Below are positions 47,301-55,563 of a stretch of DNA of 64,000 bases, piece after piece; within the stretch, counting starts at the first letter, position 1; each line of letters begins with the position of its first letter. The stretch lies in contig NZ_JAHKPY010000014.1 of the NCBI RefSeq assembly GCF_018860745.1, positions 643,172 through 707,171 on the forward strand, given 5' to 3'. The stretch comes from Zobellia uliginosa. Lineage in GTDB: Bacteria; Bacteroidota; Bacteroidia; Flavobacteriales; Flavobacteriaceae. The notes beneath the pieces are model-generated. The model did no database searches and had not been told where the DNA came from. It worked only from the letters and a program-made list of their open reading frames with translations. A program made the position numbers and the translations under genes.

Positions 47301-47840
47301 GATTTACCGATAGCAGCTCAAATGGCTCCTATTGAAGGAATTGTTATTGAAGATTTTGATCAAGATGGTAATGAAGATGTAATTTTAACTGGCAACTCTT
47401 ACTCAGCTGATGTAGCTACAGGAAGATACGATGCTTTGAAGGGATTAGTTCTAAAAGGAAAGGGTAATGGTAGTTTTGAAACACTGTCTCTTAAAGAAAG
47501 TGGTTTCATAAACGATTTTGATGGAAGTGGTTTGGCTAGCATCCGTAATAACATGGGAGAATTGCAAATTATTGCTGCCAATAACAATGGGCCATTAAAA
47601 ATTTTTACAATAAATTCATCCGAAGAAAGCATCGAAATTATCAATGCAGAAAAAGAAACTCTATTTGCAGAAATCTTTTTCGAAAATGGGAAGAAAGTAA
47701 GAAAAGAATTCTACTACGGTTCAGGTTATTTGTCCAATAGTTCTAGAAGTATTCAAGCTTATAATAAAATAAAGGAAATAAAATTTACTGATGTATCAGG
47801 AAACACAAAAACAGTATTTAGTAAAAGTGAAATCAAGTAG
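44310..47840 (+). CDS. Large FG-GAP/VCBS-repeat lipoprotein with UnbV (ASPIC) domain, CRTAC1-like, copy 2
   Basis: 1176 residues, a tandem paralogue of the gene before it with the same domain order: a lipoprotein signal ending in LTSC, propeller blades (DVNNDGLTDVYFSGN, DYDKDGDLDLYLLV), the UnbV domain near 515-600 (GIGAKVKITT, HFGLGKEN, WWPDNS), then blades with GWWNSINGGDFDGDGDIDYIVGN and DYDKDGRIDPIMCYY. The two proteins share long blocks but differ in the loops, so the duplication is not recent. Its last 14 bases overlap the start chosen for the haloperoxidase-like gene. Confidence 0.9.
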   Translation: MRNLILLLASVVLLTSCETKKPKRFKLLNPSDTGIEFNNLITENDSINVFKYMNIYTGAGVAVGDVNNDGLTDVYFSGNMVSGRLYLNKGDLKFEDISKKAGLLNNSWGTGASMIDINQDGFLDIYIAVSGGAEESKRANLLYINNGPSSNSGEITFTEKAKEYGLADTRQSMHSAFFDYDKDGDLDLYLLVNPAAYEHQVNSSNPRKLDGQSISNDRLYRNEGNGKFTDVSLEAGILVEGYGLGVAISDINNDSWPDIYISNDFVGNDILYINKGDGTFKDEITEYMNHTSYAGMGNGVSDIDNNGNPDIMVLDMRPEDNERQKLIISSTGYDRFQMMLNAGYQAQYSRNTMQLNMGEGEFSEIGNMAGISSTDWSWSTLLADYDNDGYKDIYITNGFLRDLGNLDYIHYQNIYDNPLGEREAKINQKLKSIQELPPAKLVNYSYRNSGNTTFEDTSEDWGIVDASCSNGAAYADLDNDGDLDLVVNNVNQPAFVYENRTLNDTINHYLRIQLVGKQGNLQGIGAKVKITTKTSTQFEENFLSRGYESSTDPILHFGLGKENVVERIEIWWPDNSYQNLTGIKADQQLLIKQTDQVTLESKETIGQDKTWFKSTTEKSKLDFNHIEDGMIDFKIQPILPHMASRNGPGIAVGDYNADGLEDFYVGGGSGQFGEFFEQNKDATFSKSTIPFDVSKEDLGSLFFDANNDGYLDLYIVSGGVLLTEDFIYQDRLYLNDGSGNFFKSDALPQIKISGSTVNAVDFDHDGDLDLFVGGRVDPGKYPMPVKSYLLENLANEDAENLKFRDISNQISDWDKLTMVTSALWTDYDSDGWSDLIVVGEFMQVEFFHNENGKLVRATNTTGLKKSEGWWNSINGGDFDGDGDIDYIVGNQGLNNKFKASENEPLSIYANDYDKDGRIDPIMCYYNDGENYIAHSRDELIGQISAMRSRFKTYKSYAETPFEKSFLPEELENAYVVKSHNFASSYVENLGNGSFKIIDLPIAAQMAPIEGIVIEDFDQDGNEDVILTGNSYSADVATGRYDALKGLVLKGKGNGSFETLSLKESGFINDFDGSGLASIRNNMGELQIIAANNNGPLKIFTINSSEESIEIINAEKETLFAEIFFENGKKVRKEFYYGSGYLSNSSRSIQAYNKIKEIKFTDVSGNTKTVFSKSEIK

Positions 47841-49146
47841 TCTTCTACTTTTTATTCTAATAGTAATCTCATCTTGCGGGTCGGAACACAATCAGGAAGG
47901 CCTTGACGCTTATTTTAAAGGAAGTATTTCGGCCTACAATCGAAAACTTACTGACGTAATCGTCTCTGACATATTCACTCCGCCTGTGGCAAGTAGAATC
48001 TATGCCTATGCCAATATTGCCGCATACGAAGGAATTCGGTTTGAAGATGCCTCAAAACAATCTCTAGGTGGTCAATTAAATGACCTAAATAAGTTAAGTG
48101 AACCAGAAGCCAATAAGACCTATTACTACCCACTGACGTCTTTGGTAGCTTTTACTGAGGTAGCAAAATCACTCGTATTCGATTTAGAAAGAATTGACAA
48201 CATTCAGCAAGAGTTGTTGAAAGAGGTCCAAGGAATTGGTATTGATAAGGAGACTTATGAAAACTCGGTTTCTTTAGGTAAAAAATTAGGAGAAGAAATT
48301 TTAGTTCGTGCTAGCAAGGATGGATATTTAAGAAGAACAGCCTTGCCGAGATTTAGTATTTCAGATACCCCAGGCCGTTGGAAACCCACTCCGCCTGATT
48401 ACATGGAAGCTATCGAGCCGCATTGGAGAACAATAAAAACTTTTGTATTGGATTCAGCAGGTCAATTTGATCCTGGACTTCCTACTGCTTTTGATGCTGA
48501 AAAAGATTCTAAGTTTTATAAAGAGGCCAGTGAAGTATACGAAACGGTAAACAACTTAGATTCAACCAAACTAGAAATTGCCAAATTTTGGGATTGCAAT
48601 CCTAATATCTCAACTACGAACGGACATGTGATGTATTTTCAACAACAAATTTCACCTGGTGGTCATTGGGTACATATTACTGCCCAAATTTTAGAAGAAA
48701 AAAACTCTTCTTTATTAGAATCAGGTATTGCTCTTTCTAAAGTTAGTGTTGCTATTGCAGATGCATTTATAAGTTGCTGGGACCAAAAGTATAAAAGTAG
48801 TTTAACGAGGCCGGAAACCTATATCAACAATTACATAGATCAAGATTGGGCTCCTGTTCTTCAAACACCTGCTTTTCCTGAGCATACTTCAGGGCATAGT
48901 GTTGCTTCTAGCGCAGCGGCGACTGTTTTAACGGAATTATTTGGTGAGAACTATGCTTTTGTAGATGCAACGGAAGTTCCTTATGGTCTCCCACCAAGAA
49001 GTTTCCAGTCCTTTTGGCAAGCTGCAGAAGAAGCGGCAATTAGTAGGTTGTACGGAGGAATACATTATAGGCCGGCTATTGATCTTGGAGTTAAGCAAGG
49101 AAAGGCAATTGGTGATTTCGTGGTAAAGGAGATTAAGTTTGAATAA
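47827..49146 (+). CDS. Vanadium-dependent haloperoxidase/PAP2-superfamily lipoprotein
   Basis: Start GTG at 47827, which gives a clean lipoprotein signal (LLLFILIVISSC). An ATG at 47791 would add 12 polar residues. The vanadate/phosphate site is complete: KYKSSLTRP (K-x6-RP), TSGHS for the P-SGH block (PEHTSGH), and SRLYGGIHYRPAID (SR-x5-H with Asp). The protein is all-helical, as in bacterial vanadium chloro/iodoperoxidases and class-A acid phosphatases. Haloperoxidase or phosphatase activity cannot be decided. It ends the susC-susD-FG-GAP unit, a combination seen in marine flavobacteria. Confidence 0.88.
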   Translation: MKSSSLLLFILIVISSCGSEHNQEGLDAYFKGSISAYNRKLTDVIVSDIFTPPVASRIYAYANIAAYEGIRFEDASKQSLGGQLNDLNKLSEPEANKTYYYPLTSLVAFTEVAKSLVFDLERIDNIQQELLKEVQGIGIDKETYENSVSLGKKLGEEILVRASKDGYLRRTALPRFSISDTPGRWKPTPPDYMEAIEPHWRTIKTFVLDSAGQFDPGLPTAFDAEKDSKFYKEASEVYETVNNLDSTKLEIAKFWDCNPNISTTNGHVMYFQQQISPGGHWVHITAQILEEKNSSLLESGIALSKVSVAIADAFISCWDQKYKSSLTRPETYINNYIDQDWAPVLQTPAFPEHTSGHSVASSAAATVLTELFGENYAFVDATEVPYGLPPRSFQSFWQAAEEAAISRLYGGIHYRPAIDLGVKQGKAIGDFVVKEIKFE

Positions 49147-49295
49147 GAGAAAAGCGATTTAAATGGAACTGGAGGAGCTACATACTTTTTATTGAATTCA
49201 GCTTTCCGAAAGATTTTTCTTATATTCTCGATTTTTTATCAATACATTCATATTGAGTTTTGTAAAATAGTTCATTGAAAGTAAAATTTAGTTGT

Positions 49296-49333
49296 AAAAA
49301 GACAACAATGAACTGTATTTAAATTGTCTTTTT
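49296..49333 (+). terminator. Possible terminator after the haloperoxidase-like gene
   Basis: AAAAAGACAA and TTGTCTTTTT pair over ten positions with an 18-base loop, 150 bases after the stop. The stem is AT-rich and the loop large, so it is a weak candidate. The bases between the stop and this hairpin (49147-49295) show nothing else. Confidence 0.35.
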
Positions 49334-49377
49334 AATTGATTATATAGTCTACAAATCAATGATTTATGCAAGTTTTT

Positions 49378-49431
49378 TTTGAGAATATCCTAATAGGAAG
49401 TATATTTGTTTAGTAGCATAGTATATCATAG
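49378..49431 (+). promoter_or_regulatory. GH36 operon promoter with TAGCATAG/TATCATAG operator
   Basis: TTTG (49378-49381), exactly 19 bases, and TATATTTG (49401-49408) make a textbook Bacteroidota promoter. Five bases on come TAGCATAG (49414-49421), TA, and TATCATAG (49424-49431). Type, order and spacing equal those at susC. The leader to the ATG is about 150 bases and contains a 25-codon frame (49440-49517) beginning MSLLIRFLTM, which may be only chance. Confidence 0.75.
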
Positions 49432-49568
49432 TATAATAAATGAGTTTGCTTATACGTTTTCTTACAATGAGTAGGGCTAAACTTCTGATTAACGATAAAA
49501 TCTTTGCTTTACTTTAAAAATTTTAAAACCATCAACTGCTAAGTAATTTTAGCAAATAAAATATTTAG

Positions 49569-51338
49569 ATGATAGCTAACACCACACTTGTTGCACACCC
49601 GGAAATATCCATATTAGGCGAGGCACAAAATATTCAAACCTCATTAGAGAAAATATACGACCATGCAGGTACTGTCGTTTATGATTTTGAGGTTACCAGT
49701 GAGGAACAACGAATTCCCAAACCAATCACTTTGCAATGGAAGGTTCCTGCAGTTAATGTGAAAGGGGTATGGAAGCCAACTACGGATTTTAATAAACGTA
49801 TTCAGGCAGACTGGGAATTGGATAATATGGAATCGAGAATTTCCATTGACTCTCCCGTGATTTCCCTTTTTGGTAATAGTGATGAGAATATTCTAACTTT
49901 TGCTTGTTCCAATGCTATCAATAAATTAGAAATGAATGCGAGATTACGTGAAGAGGACAATTGTTTTTATTGTCACATCACGTTTTTTATGGAGCAGCAC
50001 TATCCCCTTAAAAACTTTAAAACGCAGATAAGAATAGACAATCAAAACCAACATTTTTCTGATAGTCTCCGTGCTGTATCTTCTTGGTGGGAAACCTTTG
50101 AGCAATTAAAACCGGCTTATGTTCCGGATATTGCTAAAAAACCATTGTACTCTACTTGGTATCAATTTCATCAAAACCTGGAAATACCTTTGCTTTTAGA
50201 GGAATGTAGATTGGCAAAGGATTTAGGTTATGAGGCAATTATTATTGATGATGGTTGGCAAACATTCGATTCTAATAGAGGTTATGATTATACGGGTGAT
50301 TGGAAGCCAGACCGTATTCCTGAAATGGCTGAATTCGTAAAAAACGTACATGAAACGGGAATGAAAGTAGCCCTTTGGTATTCAGTGCCGTTCTGTGGTG
50401 AAAAGTCAAAGGCATTTAAACGTTTTAAAGGAAAATTCTTGACCGAAGACCATAGATGGGCTCCTGTTTTTGATCCTAGATATCCAGACGTAAGACAATA
50501 TCTTATAGACATCTATACAAATGCGGCTAAAGACTGGAATTTAGACGGATTTAAACTAGATTTTATTGATGACTTCAGATTTTATAAAGACACACCTACA
50601 AAGCTTGGAGCAGATGCAGATTACGCCTCAATTAATGGTGCGGTGGATCGTTTGTTAACAGATGTAAAAGATGCCTTAACAAAAATAAACCCAGAAATCT
50701 TTATCGAGTTCAGACAAAAGTATACGGGACCGGCAATGCGTAAGTATGGAAATATGTTCCGGGCTTTTGATTGTCCGGGAGATGCTACCATGAATAGATT
50801 ACGAATTGCAGATATACGTATGCTTGCTGGTAATACCGCAGTACATTCGGATATGGTAACCTGGCATGCGGATGAACCTTTGGAAATTGCAGCGCTTCAG
50901 GTGATCAATACTCTTTTTGGTGTCCCTCAATTATCGGTAATGTTAAGCGAAACCCCAAAGAAATATGTAAACATGATCGGGTTTTATACCAAATATTGGA
51001 ATGAAAATTCCGATGTTCTTATGAACGGTGATTTTATCCCCTCTAAACCTCTTGCGAACTACCCAACAAAAAGGGTTTCTAAAAATGGTAAGATTATCAT
51101 AGGAGTTTACGATACTTGGGTAATTGAACTTAATGATGAACATTATCACATAGATATTTTAAACGGACAGATAGCGGATCAAGTTGTTATTCGAAATACA
51201 AAAGATTTAGGTGGTTATCGTTGTAAAATATATGATTGTCAAGGAAGTTTGATAAAGGAAGATATTGTGTTATTTTCGAAAGGTGTATTCGAGATTTCGG
51301 TTCCGCCTTGTGGAATCGTGAGAGCTAAGAAATTATAG
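49569..51338 (+). CDS. GH36-type alpha-galactosidase, cytoplasmic
   Basis: 589 residues without signal peptide. An N-terminal beta-sandwich (1 to about 190) is followed by the TIM barrel: PLYSTWYQFHQNL, EAIIIDDGWQ, the nucleophile Asp331 in GFKLDFIDDF (Lys329 before it), and RAFDCPGDATMNRLR with Asp401 or Asp405 as likely acid/base. A C-terminal beta domain ends the chain. It should hydrolyse alpha-galactosides after import. First gene of GH36-acetyltransferase-symporter, spaced 10 and 45 bp. No secreted endo-enzyme accompanies it, so the substrate is probably small. Confidence 0.9.
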   Translation: MIANTTLVAHPEISILGEAQNIQTSLEKIYDHAGTVVYDFEVTSEEQRIPKPITLQWKVPAVNVKGVWKPTTDFNKRIQADWELDNMESRISIDSPVISLFGNSDENILTFACSNAINKLEMNARLREEDNCFYCHITFFMEQHYPLKNFKTQIRIDNQNQHFSDSLRAVSSWWETFEQLKPAYVPDIAKKPLYSTWYQFHQNLEIPLLLEECRLAKDLGYEAIIIDDGWQTFDSNRGYDYTGDWKPDRIPEMAEFVKNVHETGMKVALWYSVPFCGEKSKAFKRFKGKFLTEDHRWAPVFDPRYPDVRQYLIDIYTNAAKDWNLDGFKLDFIDDFRFYKDTPTKLGADADYASINGAVDRLLTDVKDALTKINPEIFIEFRQKYTGPAMRKYGNMFRAFDCPGDATMNRLRIADIRMLAGNTAVHSDMVTWHADEPLEIAALQVINTLFGVPQLSVMLSETPKKYVNMIGFYTKYWNENSDVLMNGDFIPSKPLANYPTKRVSKNGKIIIGVYDTWVIELNDEHYHIDILNGQIADQVVIRNTKDLGGYRCKIYDCQGSLIKEDIVLFSKGVFEISVPPCGIVRAKKL

Positions 51339-51348
51339 CAACTTTCAA

Positions 51349-51909
51349 ATGACCGAGAAAGAGAAAATGATCGGTGGGGAGCCATACAACCCAAACGATA
51401 GAGAATTGGTAAAAGGCAGGTTAAATGCCAGAAGATTATTGCGCGAAATAGAATCCATACCTATGGATAAGGAAAGACAGCGTAAGCATTTTTTTAAAGA
51501 GCTTTTTGCTGAAACCGGAAAGAATTTCTACATAGAAAATCGTTTTACATGCGATTATGGTTTCAATATTTATTGGGGAGAAAACTCTTATGCTAATTTT
51601 GATTGTATTATTTTAGATGCCGCACCTGTTTATATTGGCAATAACGTGATGATGGCACCAGGAGTAAAACTGCTAACGGCTACACATCCTTTGGAATTTA
51701 AAGCTCGGAATTCCGGGATTGAATATGCCAAACCCATAAAAATAGGAGATAATGTTTGGATTGGCGGAGGGGTAATCGTCAATCCAGGGGTTACAATAGG
51801 GAACAACAGCGTTATTGGATCCGGAAGTGTGGTGGTAAAAGACATTCCTGATAACGTAGTCGCTGTAGGTAATCCTTGTCGCGTATTAAAGAAAATTGAT
51901 AATAAATAG
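51349..51909 (+). CDS. Maltose/galactoside-type O-acetyltransferase
   Basis: 186 residues of the LacA/Maa branch of hexapeptide acetyltransferases: EKMIGGEPYNPNDRELV at the N-terminus, NFDCIILDAAPVYIGNNVMMAPGV, the catalytic His in TATHPLEFKAR, and left-handed beta-helix repeats (IGDNVWIGGGVIVNPGVTIG in part). It acetylates a sugar with acetyl-CoA, perhaps to detoxify unused galactosides as LacA does. Ten bases after the GH36 stop. Confidence 0.93.
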   Translation: MTEKEKMIGGEPYNPNDRELVKGRLNARRLLREIESIPMDKERQRKHFFKELFAETGKNFYIENRFTCDYGFNIYWGENSYANFDCIILDAAPVYIGNNVMMAPGVKLLTATHPLEFKARNSGIEYAKPIKIGDNVWIGGGVIVNPGVTIGNNSVIGSGSVVVKDIPDNVVAVGNPCRVLKKIDNK

Positions 51910-51954
51910 ATTATTCAGCCTCGTCTCTCAACACCAACTTAAAACACCAGAAAT

Positions 51955-53604
51955 ATGCTCTCGATCATTTCCTTTATAGGTTTTACATTATTAGTTGCAC
52001 TAATAGCATGGTACGCTACAAGAAGTACTAATGAAAAATCTGCGGATGGCTATTTTCTGGCAGGCAGAAGTCTAGGGGCAATTACTATTGCAGGCTCGTT
52101 ACTTTTGACCAATCTTTCAGCTGAACAGATTGTTGGGCTTAACGGACAGGCGTTTACCGAAGGTGTACTGGTAATGGCATGGGAAACATTGGCGGCTATA
52201 GCGATGATCATTACTGCGGTTTTCTTGCTGCCTAGATATATGAGAGGCGGTATAACCACGATTCCGCAATTTGTGGAAGATAGGTTTGATCATGGTACAA
52301 AGGCTATTCTTACGGCTTTATTTTTATCGGGATATGTAATTGTAGTCATACCATCAGTATTGTATTCTGGGTCTTTGGCGTTCAGCACTATGTTTGATTT
52401 ACCCAGCCTTCTTGGACTTTCAGATACGGCTACTTTGTGGATCTGTGTTTGGAGTATTGGTATCATCGGTATTATATATGCAATTTTTGGAGGGTTAAAA
52501 GCGGTTGCCGTTTCTGACCTTATCAATTCCATTGGACTTTTAATTGGCGGACTACTAATTCCCGTTTTTGGATTACTGGCAGTGGGAGATGGCAGTATCT
52601 CTGATGGTATATCTGTATTGTGGGAGACCCATCCTGATAAATTCAACGTAAAAGGAGATGTGGATGCGTCCATTCCTTTTGGAACTATTTTTACAGGAAT
52701 GATGTTGGTACAGATGTTCTATTGGGGAACGAACCAAGTAATCTTACAACGTGTTTTTGGCGCAAAAAACCTCAAGGAAGGCCAAAAAGGTGTTATTCTT
52801 GCTGCTTTAGTGAAGTTTTTAATACCAATAATTGTAGTATTACCCGGTATTATTGCATGGCATATTTTTGAGGGTAATCTTGATAATCCGGACCAAGCCT
52901 ATCCTAAATTGGTGGCTACGGTGCTACCAGCTGCGTTTACAGGTCTATTTGCTGCAGTGCTTTTTGGTGCTATTCTAAGTTCCTTCAACAGCCTTTTAAA
53001 CAGTAGTGCTACTTTGTTTGGATTTGACCTGTATCGTCAATATTTTAAAAAGGATGCTACGGAAATCCAGACTGTAAAGGCCGGTAAGATGTTCGGACTT
53101 GTTCTAGGTATTTTAGGTATGTGCGTTGCTCCGTTAATTGCGAATGCTCCCCAAGGATTATTCGCATGGTTGCAAGAAGCGAACGGTTGTTATAGTATTC
53201 CTATTCTAACAGTAATTGTTATTGGTTTCTTTACCAAGCGTGTGCCTGCCATTGCTGCTAAAATTGGTGTAATTTCTGGGGTTGTACTCTATTCTATTAG
53301 TCAGTTTATTATTAAGCCCTATTTTGTAAACAGTGCCCTTAAAGATGCAGCACAAAATGGAATAACAGACGCAAAGGCATTAAGTGTGATACAGGCAGAA
53401 GCCTATCCTCACTTTTTACATGTAATGGCAATTTTATTTGTGTTGAATATTATTATAATGTTGGTTATTGGTAAACTGCATCCTAGAGCTACAGATTACC
53501 AACCTATGACTACAGATGCTGTAAGCGTAGAACCATGGAAATATGCTTTTGTAGCAGGAGCCGCAATTACGGCCTTAGTATTAAGCACATACTTAATATT
53601 TTAA
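51955..53604 (+). CDS. SLC5/SSS-family sodium:sugar symporter
   Basis: 549 residues and about 13-14 membrane helices, of the SGLT type: SADGYFLAGRSLGAITIAGSLL in outline, NLSAEQIVGLNGQA with the Na+-site region, YVIVVIPSVLYSGSLAF, GGLKAVAVSDLINS, and FAAVLFGAILSSFNSLLNSSATLFGFDLY. It would bring the galactoside or galactose over the inner membrane with Na+. Last gene of the GH36 unit, ending 12 bp before the convergent PAP2 gene. Confidence 0.93.
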   Translation: MLSIISFIGFTLLVALIAWYATRSTNEKSADGYFLAGRSLGAITIAGSLLLTNLSAEQIVGLNGQAFTEGVLVMAWETLAAIAMIITAVFLLPRYMRGGITTIPQFVEDRFDHGTKAILTALFLSGYVIVVIPSVLYSGSLAFSTMFDLPSLLGLSDTATLWICVWSIGIIGIIYAIFGGLKAVAVSDLINSIGLLIGGLLIPVFGLLAVGDGSISDGISVLWETHPDKFNVKGDVDASIPFGTIFTGMMLVQMFYWGTNQVILQRVFGAKNLKEGQKGVILAALVKFLIPIIVVLPGIIAWHIFEGNLDNPDQAYPKLVATVLPAAFTGLFAAVLFGAILSSFNSLLNSSATLFGFDLYRQYFKKDATEIQTVKAGKMFGLVLGILGMCVAPLIANAPQGLFAWLQEANGCYSIPILTVIVIGFFTKRVPAIAAKIGVISGVVLYSISQFIIKPYFVNSALKDAAQNGITDAKALSVIQAEAYPHFLHVMAILFVLNIIIMLVIGKLHPRATDYQPMTTDAVSVEPWKYAFVAGAAITALVLSTYLIF

Positions 53605-53616
53605 TTTAGAAAGCCT

Positions 53617-54450
53617 TTAAAACTGAAGAACAACTCCTAACGTTCCAGGGCCAAAGTTGAGGTTCCAACTCACCTTTTTGGCTTGGTCATTATATTTTTC
53701 ATCGTATTTTTTATCAAGGTATCTGTCAATAGATTCTACGGTAGCAACGCTAATTGCAACAGCAAAAACAAAATCACTTAAATAGTGCTGACCATCCCAA
53801 ATACGTGAAATTCCTGGAATAGCTCCCAAAGTGTAAACACCTGCTTTTATCCACGGACTTTTAAATTGCTTACCAATGGCATAGGCATTTGTAAATGCTA
53901 AAAGGGCGTGCCCTGAAGGAAACGAGTGGTAGTTTCGGTTTGAATTGAAAGGGTCAAATGTATCTTTCCCTTTTTCCGCAACTGGCCTGGCACGACCTAC
54001 AACAGACTTTAAAACTTGTTGTAAAAAACCTGAAGAAGTTGCAGATGCGATTAGAAGAACACCTGTACGGCGAAGTTTTTCATTCTTGGTAATCAGTCCC
54101 GCTACGTAAACGCCAGATGTTGCTAAATAATTATTTTCTGGGCTACCATAAAGTTCACCATATTCACGAATAATATGAGGTACACTTTCTTTTTGTCTTT
54201 GAATAAATTCAGAGCTTTCATCATCAAAAAGATAAACTGCTCCGGTACCTGCTACAACACCACCTAGTTGAGCCCATTGTTGACCTTTCCAATGAAGCGG
54301 TCTGGCATAGGAATATCCTACACTTTTAAACATGTTTACAAAATCATATTTAAACATGTCCCACCTTTTTTCGGTAGGTGCTACAATAGAGTCTTGTGCA
54401 TAAGTCCCAATTGTAAAGCAAACAAAGAGTAGAGCAATGGTCTTTTTCAT
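53617..54450 (-). CDS. PAP2-family phosphatase, exported
   Basis: 277 residues with a signal peptide ending at GTYAQ. The three phosphatase blocks are complete: KSVVGRARP, FPSGH with flanking NYHS and ALLAF, and SRIWDGQHYLSD. An N-terminal LHWKGQQWAQLGG segment and the Tyr/Lys-rich C-terminus are typical of periplasmic flavobacterial PAP2 proteins. The substrate may be lipid phosphates such as undecaprenyl pyrophosphate. Tail to tail with the symporter. Confidence 0.92.
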   Translation of the reverse strand: MKKTIALLFVCFTIGTYAQDSIVAPTEKRWDMFKYDFVNMFKSVGYSYARPLHWKGQQWAQLGGVVAGTGAVYLFDDESSEFIQRQKESVPHIIREYGELYGSPENNYLATSGVYVAGLITKNEKLRRTGVLLIASATSSGFLQQVLKSVVGRARPVAEKGKDTFDPFNSNRNYHSFPSGHALLAFTNAYAIGKQFKSPWIKAGVYTLGAIPGISRIWDGQHYLSDFVFAVAISVATVESIDRYLDKKYDEKYNDQAKKVSWNLNFGPGTLGVVLQF

Positions 54451-54576
54451 AATAAGTGTAAAACTAGATTTATTCTGTAAAGCTCCAAGGTTTAAAGACT
54501 TAAAAAATTGACTTTATTACTGGTTTGGGTTCAAAGAGAGCGTATTTCATAATTTACGAAATAAATAGATGGGTTT

Positions 54577-55479
54577 TTAATAGTAGATTTCTTGTGCAAG
54601 ACGAAAGGTATTGGCATGAGCGTCAACAATAGTTTTGATGTCCGGTGAGTACCCACCGCCCATACTACATTGAACAGGTATTTTAAGCTGGTTACAAGTT
54701 TCTAGTACAAAAGCATCCCGCTCTTTGCAACCTTTAATACTTAGCCCTAAAGTACCAAGTTTGTCCGACGCAATAACGTCTACACCGCAAAGGTAAAAGA
54801 TGAAATCCGGTTTTTCTTTGGAAATCAGTTTAGGTAAAGTTTCTTTCAATAAAGACAAATAATCACTGTCGCCAGTGTCTTTAGGGAGGGCAATGTCTAA
54901 ATCTGATTGTTCTTTCTTAAAGGGATAATTACTAGCGCCGTGCATGGAAAATGTAAAAACAGAGTTATCATTCTTAAAAATTTCTGCAGTACCGTTCCCT
55001 TGGTGCACATCTAAATCTACAATCAGTATTTTTTTAGCCAAGTTCTGTGCCTGTAAAAAACGTGCGCCAATTGCCTGATCGTTTAGCATACAAAAAGCTT
55101 CTCCGTGATCGGAGTAGGCATGATGAGTGCCCCCGGCAATATTCATGGCTATACCGTTCTCAATTGCGAACAAACAGGCTTGCATAGTGCCATCTGCTAT
55201 AATTCGTTCGCGTTCGACTAAGTCTTCGGTCAGCGGAAAACCTATTTTTCTTGCCTCACGAGATGGGATTTTTATATTCAAAAGATCATAGAAATATTCA
55301 GGATCGTGAACGGCAACAATGTATTTATCGTTTGGTATTTGGGGCTCAAAGAAATTTTCTGGCGCACAACTACCTTCGTGTAAAAGCTGTTTGGGCAATA
55401 ACTCATACTTCAGCATTGGAAATCGATGCCCTTCGGGTAAGGAATGTTTGTATATAGGGTGATACGCAATCTTGAGCAT
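54577..55479 (-). CDS. Histone deacetylase/acetoin-utilisation-family protein
   Basis: 300 residues of the arginase/deacetylase fold: PEGHRFPMLKYELLP, GGTHHAYSDHGEAFCMLND with the paired His, VDLDVHQGNGTAEIF (Zn ligands Asp and His), SMHGASNYPF, CGVDVIASDKLGTL (third ligand Asp), and GGGYSPD. Small-molecule amide hydrolysis, for example of acetylated polyamines, is as likely as protein deacetylation. The ATG lies four bases after a TATATTTG box, which suggests a leaderless transcript. Confidence 0.92.
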   Translation of the reverse strand: MLKIAYHPIYKHSLPEGHRFPMLKYELLPKQLLHEGSCAPENFFEPQIPNDKYIVAVHDPEYFYDLLNIKIPSREARKIGFPLTEDLVERERIIADGTMQACLFAIENGIAMNIAGGTHHAYSDHGEAFCMLNDQAIGARFLQAQNLAKKILIVDLDVHQGNGTAEIFKNDNSVFTFSMHGASNYPFKKEQSDLDIALPKDTGDSDYLSLLKETLPKLISKEKPDFIFYLCGVDVIASDKLGTLGLSIKGCKERDAFVLETCNQLKIPVQCSMGGGYSPDIKTIVDAHANTFRLAQEIYY

Positions 55480-55483
55480 ATTG

Positions 55484-55514
55484 CAAATATAGGAGGTCTA
55501 TTTCCTTTTTTAAA
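55484..55514 (-). promoter_or_regulatory. Promoter of the deacetylase gene, leaderless type
   Basis: On the reverse strand TTTA (55514-55511), 19 bases, TATATTTG (55491-55484), then four bases and the ATG. Transcription is expected to begin at or one base before the start codon. Confidence 0.6.
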
Positions 55515-55563
55515 TCAAGAAATCGTAAAAGTAGGCAGGTAAGTTTTTAAAGAGAGAAATGGT

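Noticed and set aside
40801..47840. FG-GAP proteins as integrin-like or toxin (Tc) proteins
   Set aside because: The UnbV domain, lipoprotein signals and SusCD context fit CRTAC1-like surface proteins; no toxin domains are present.
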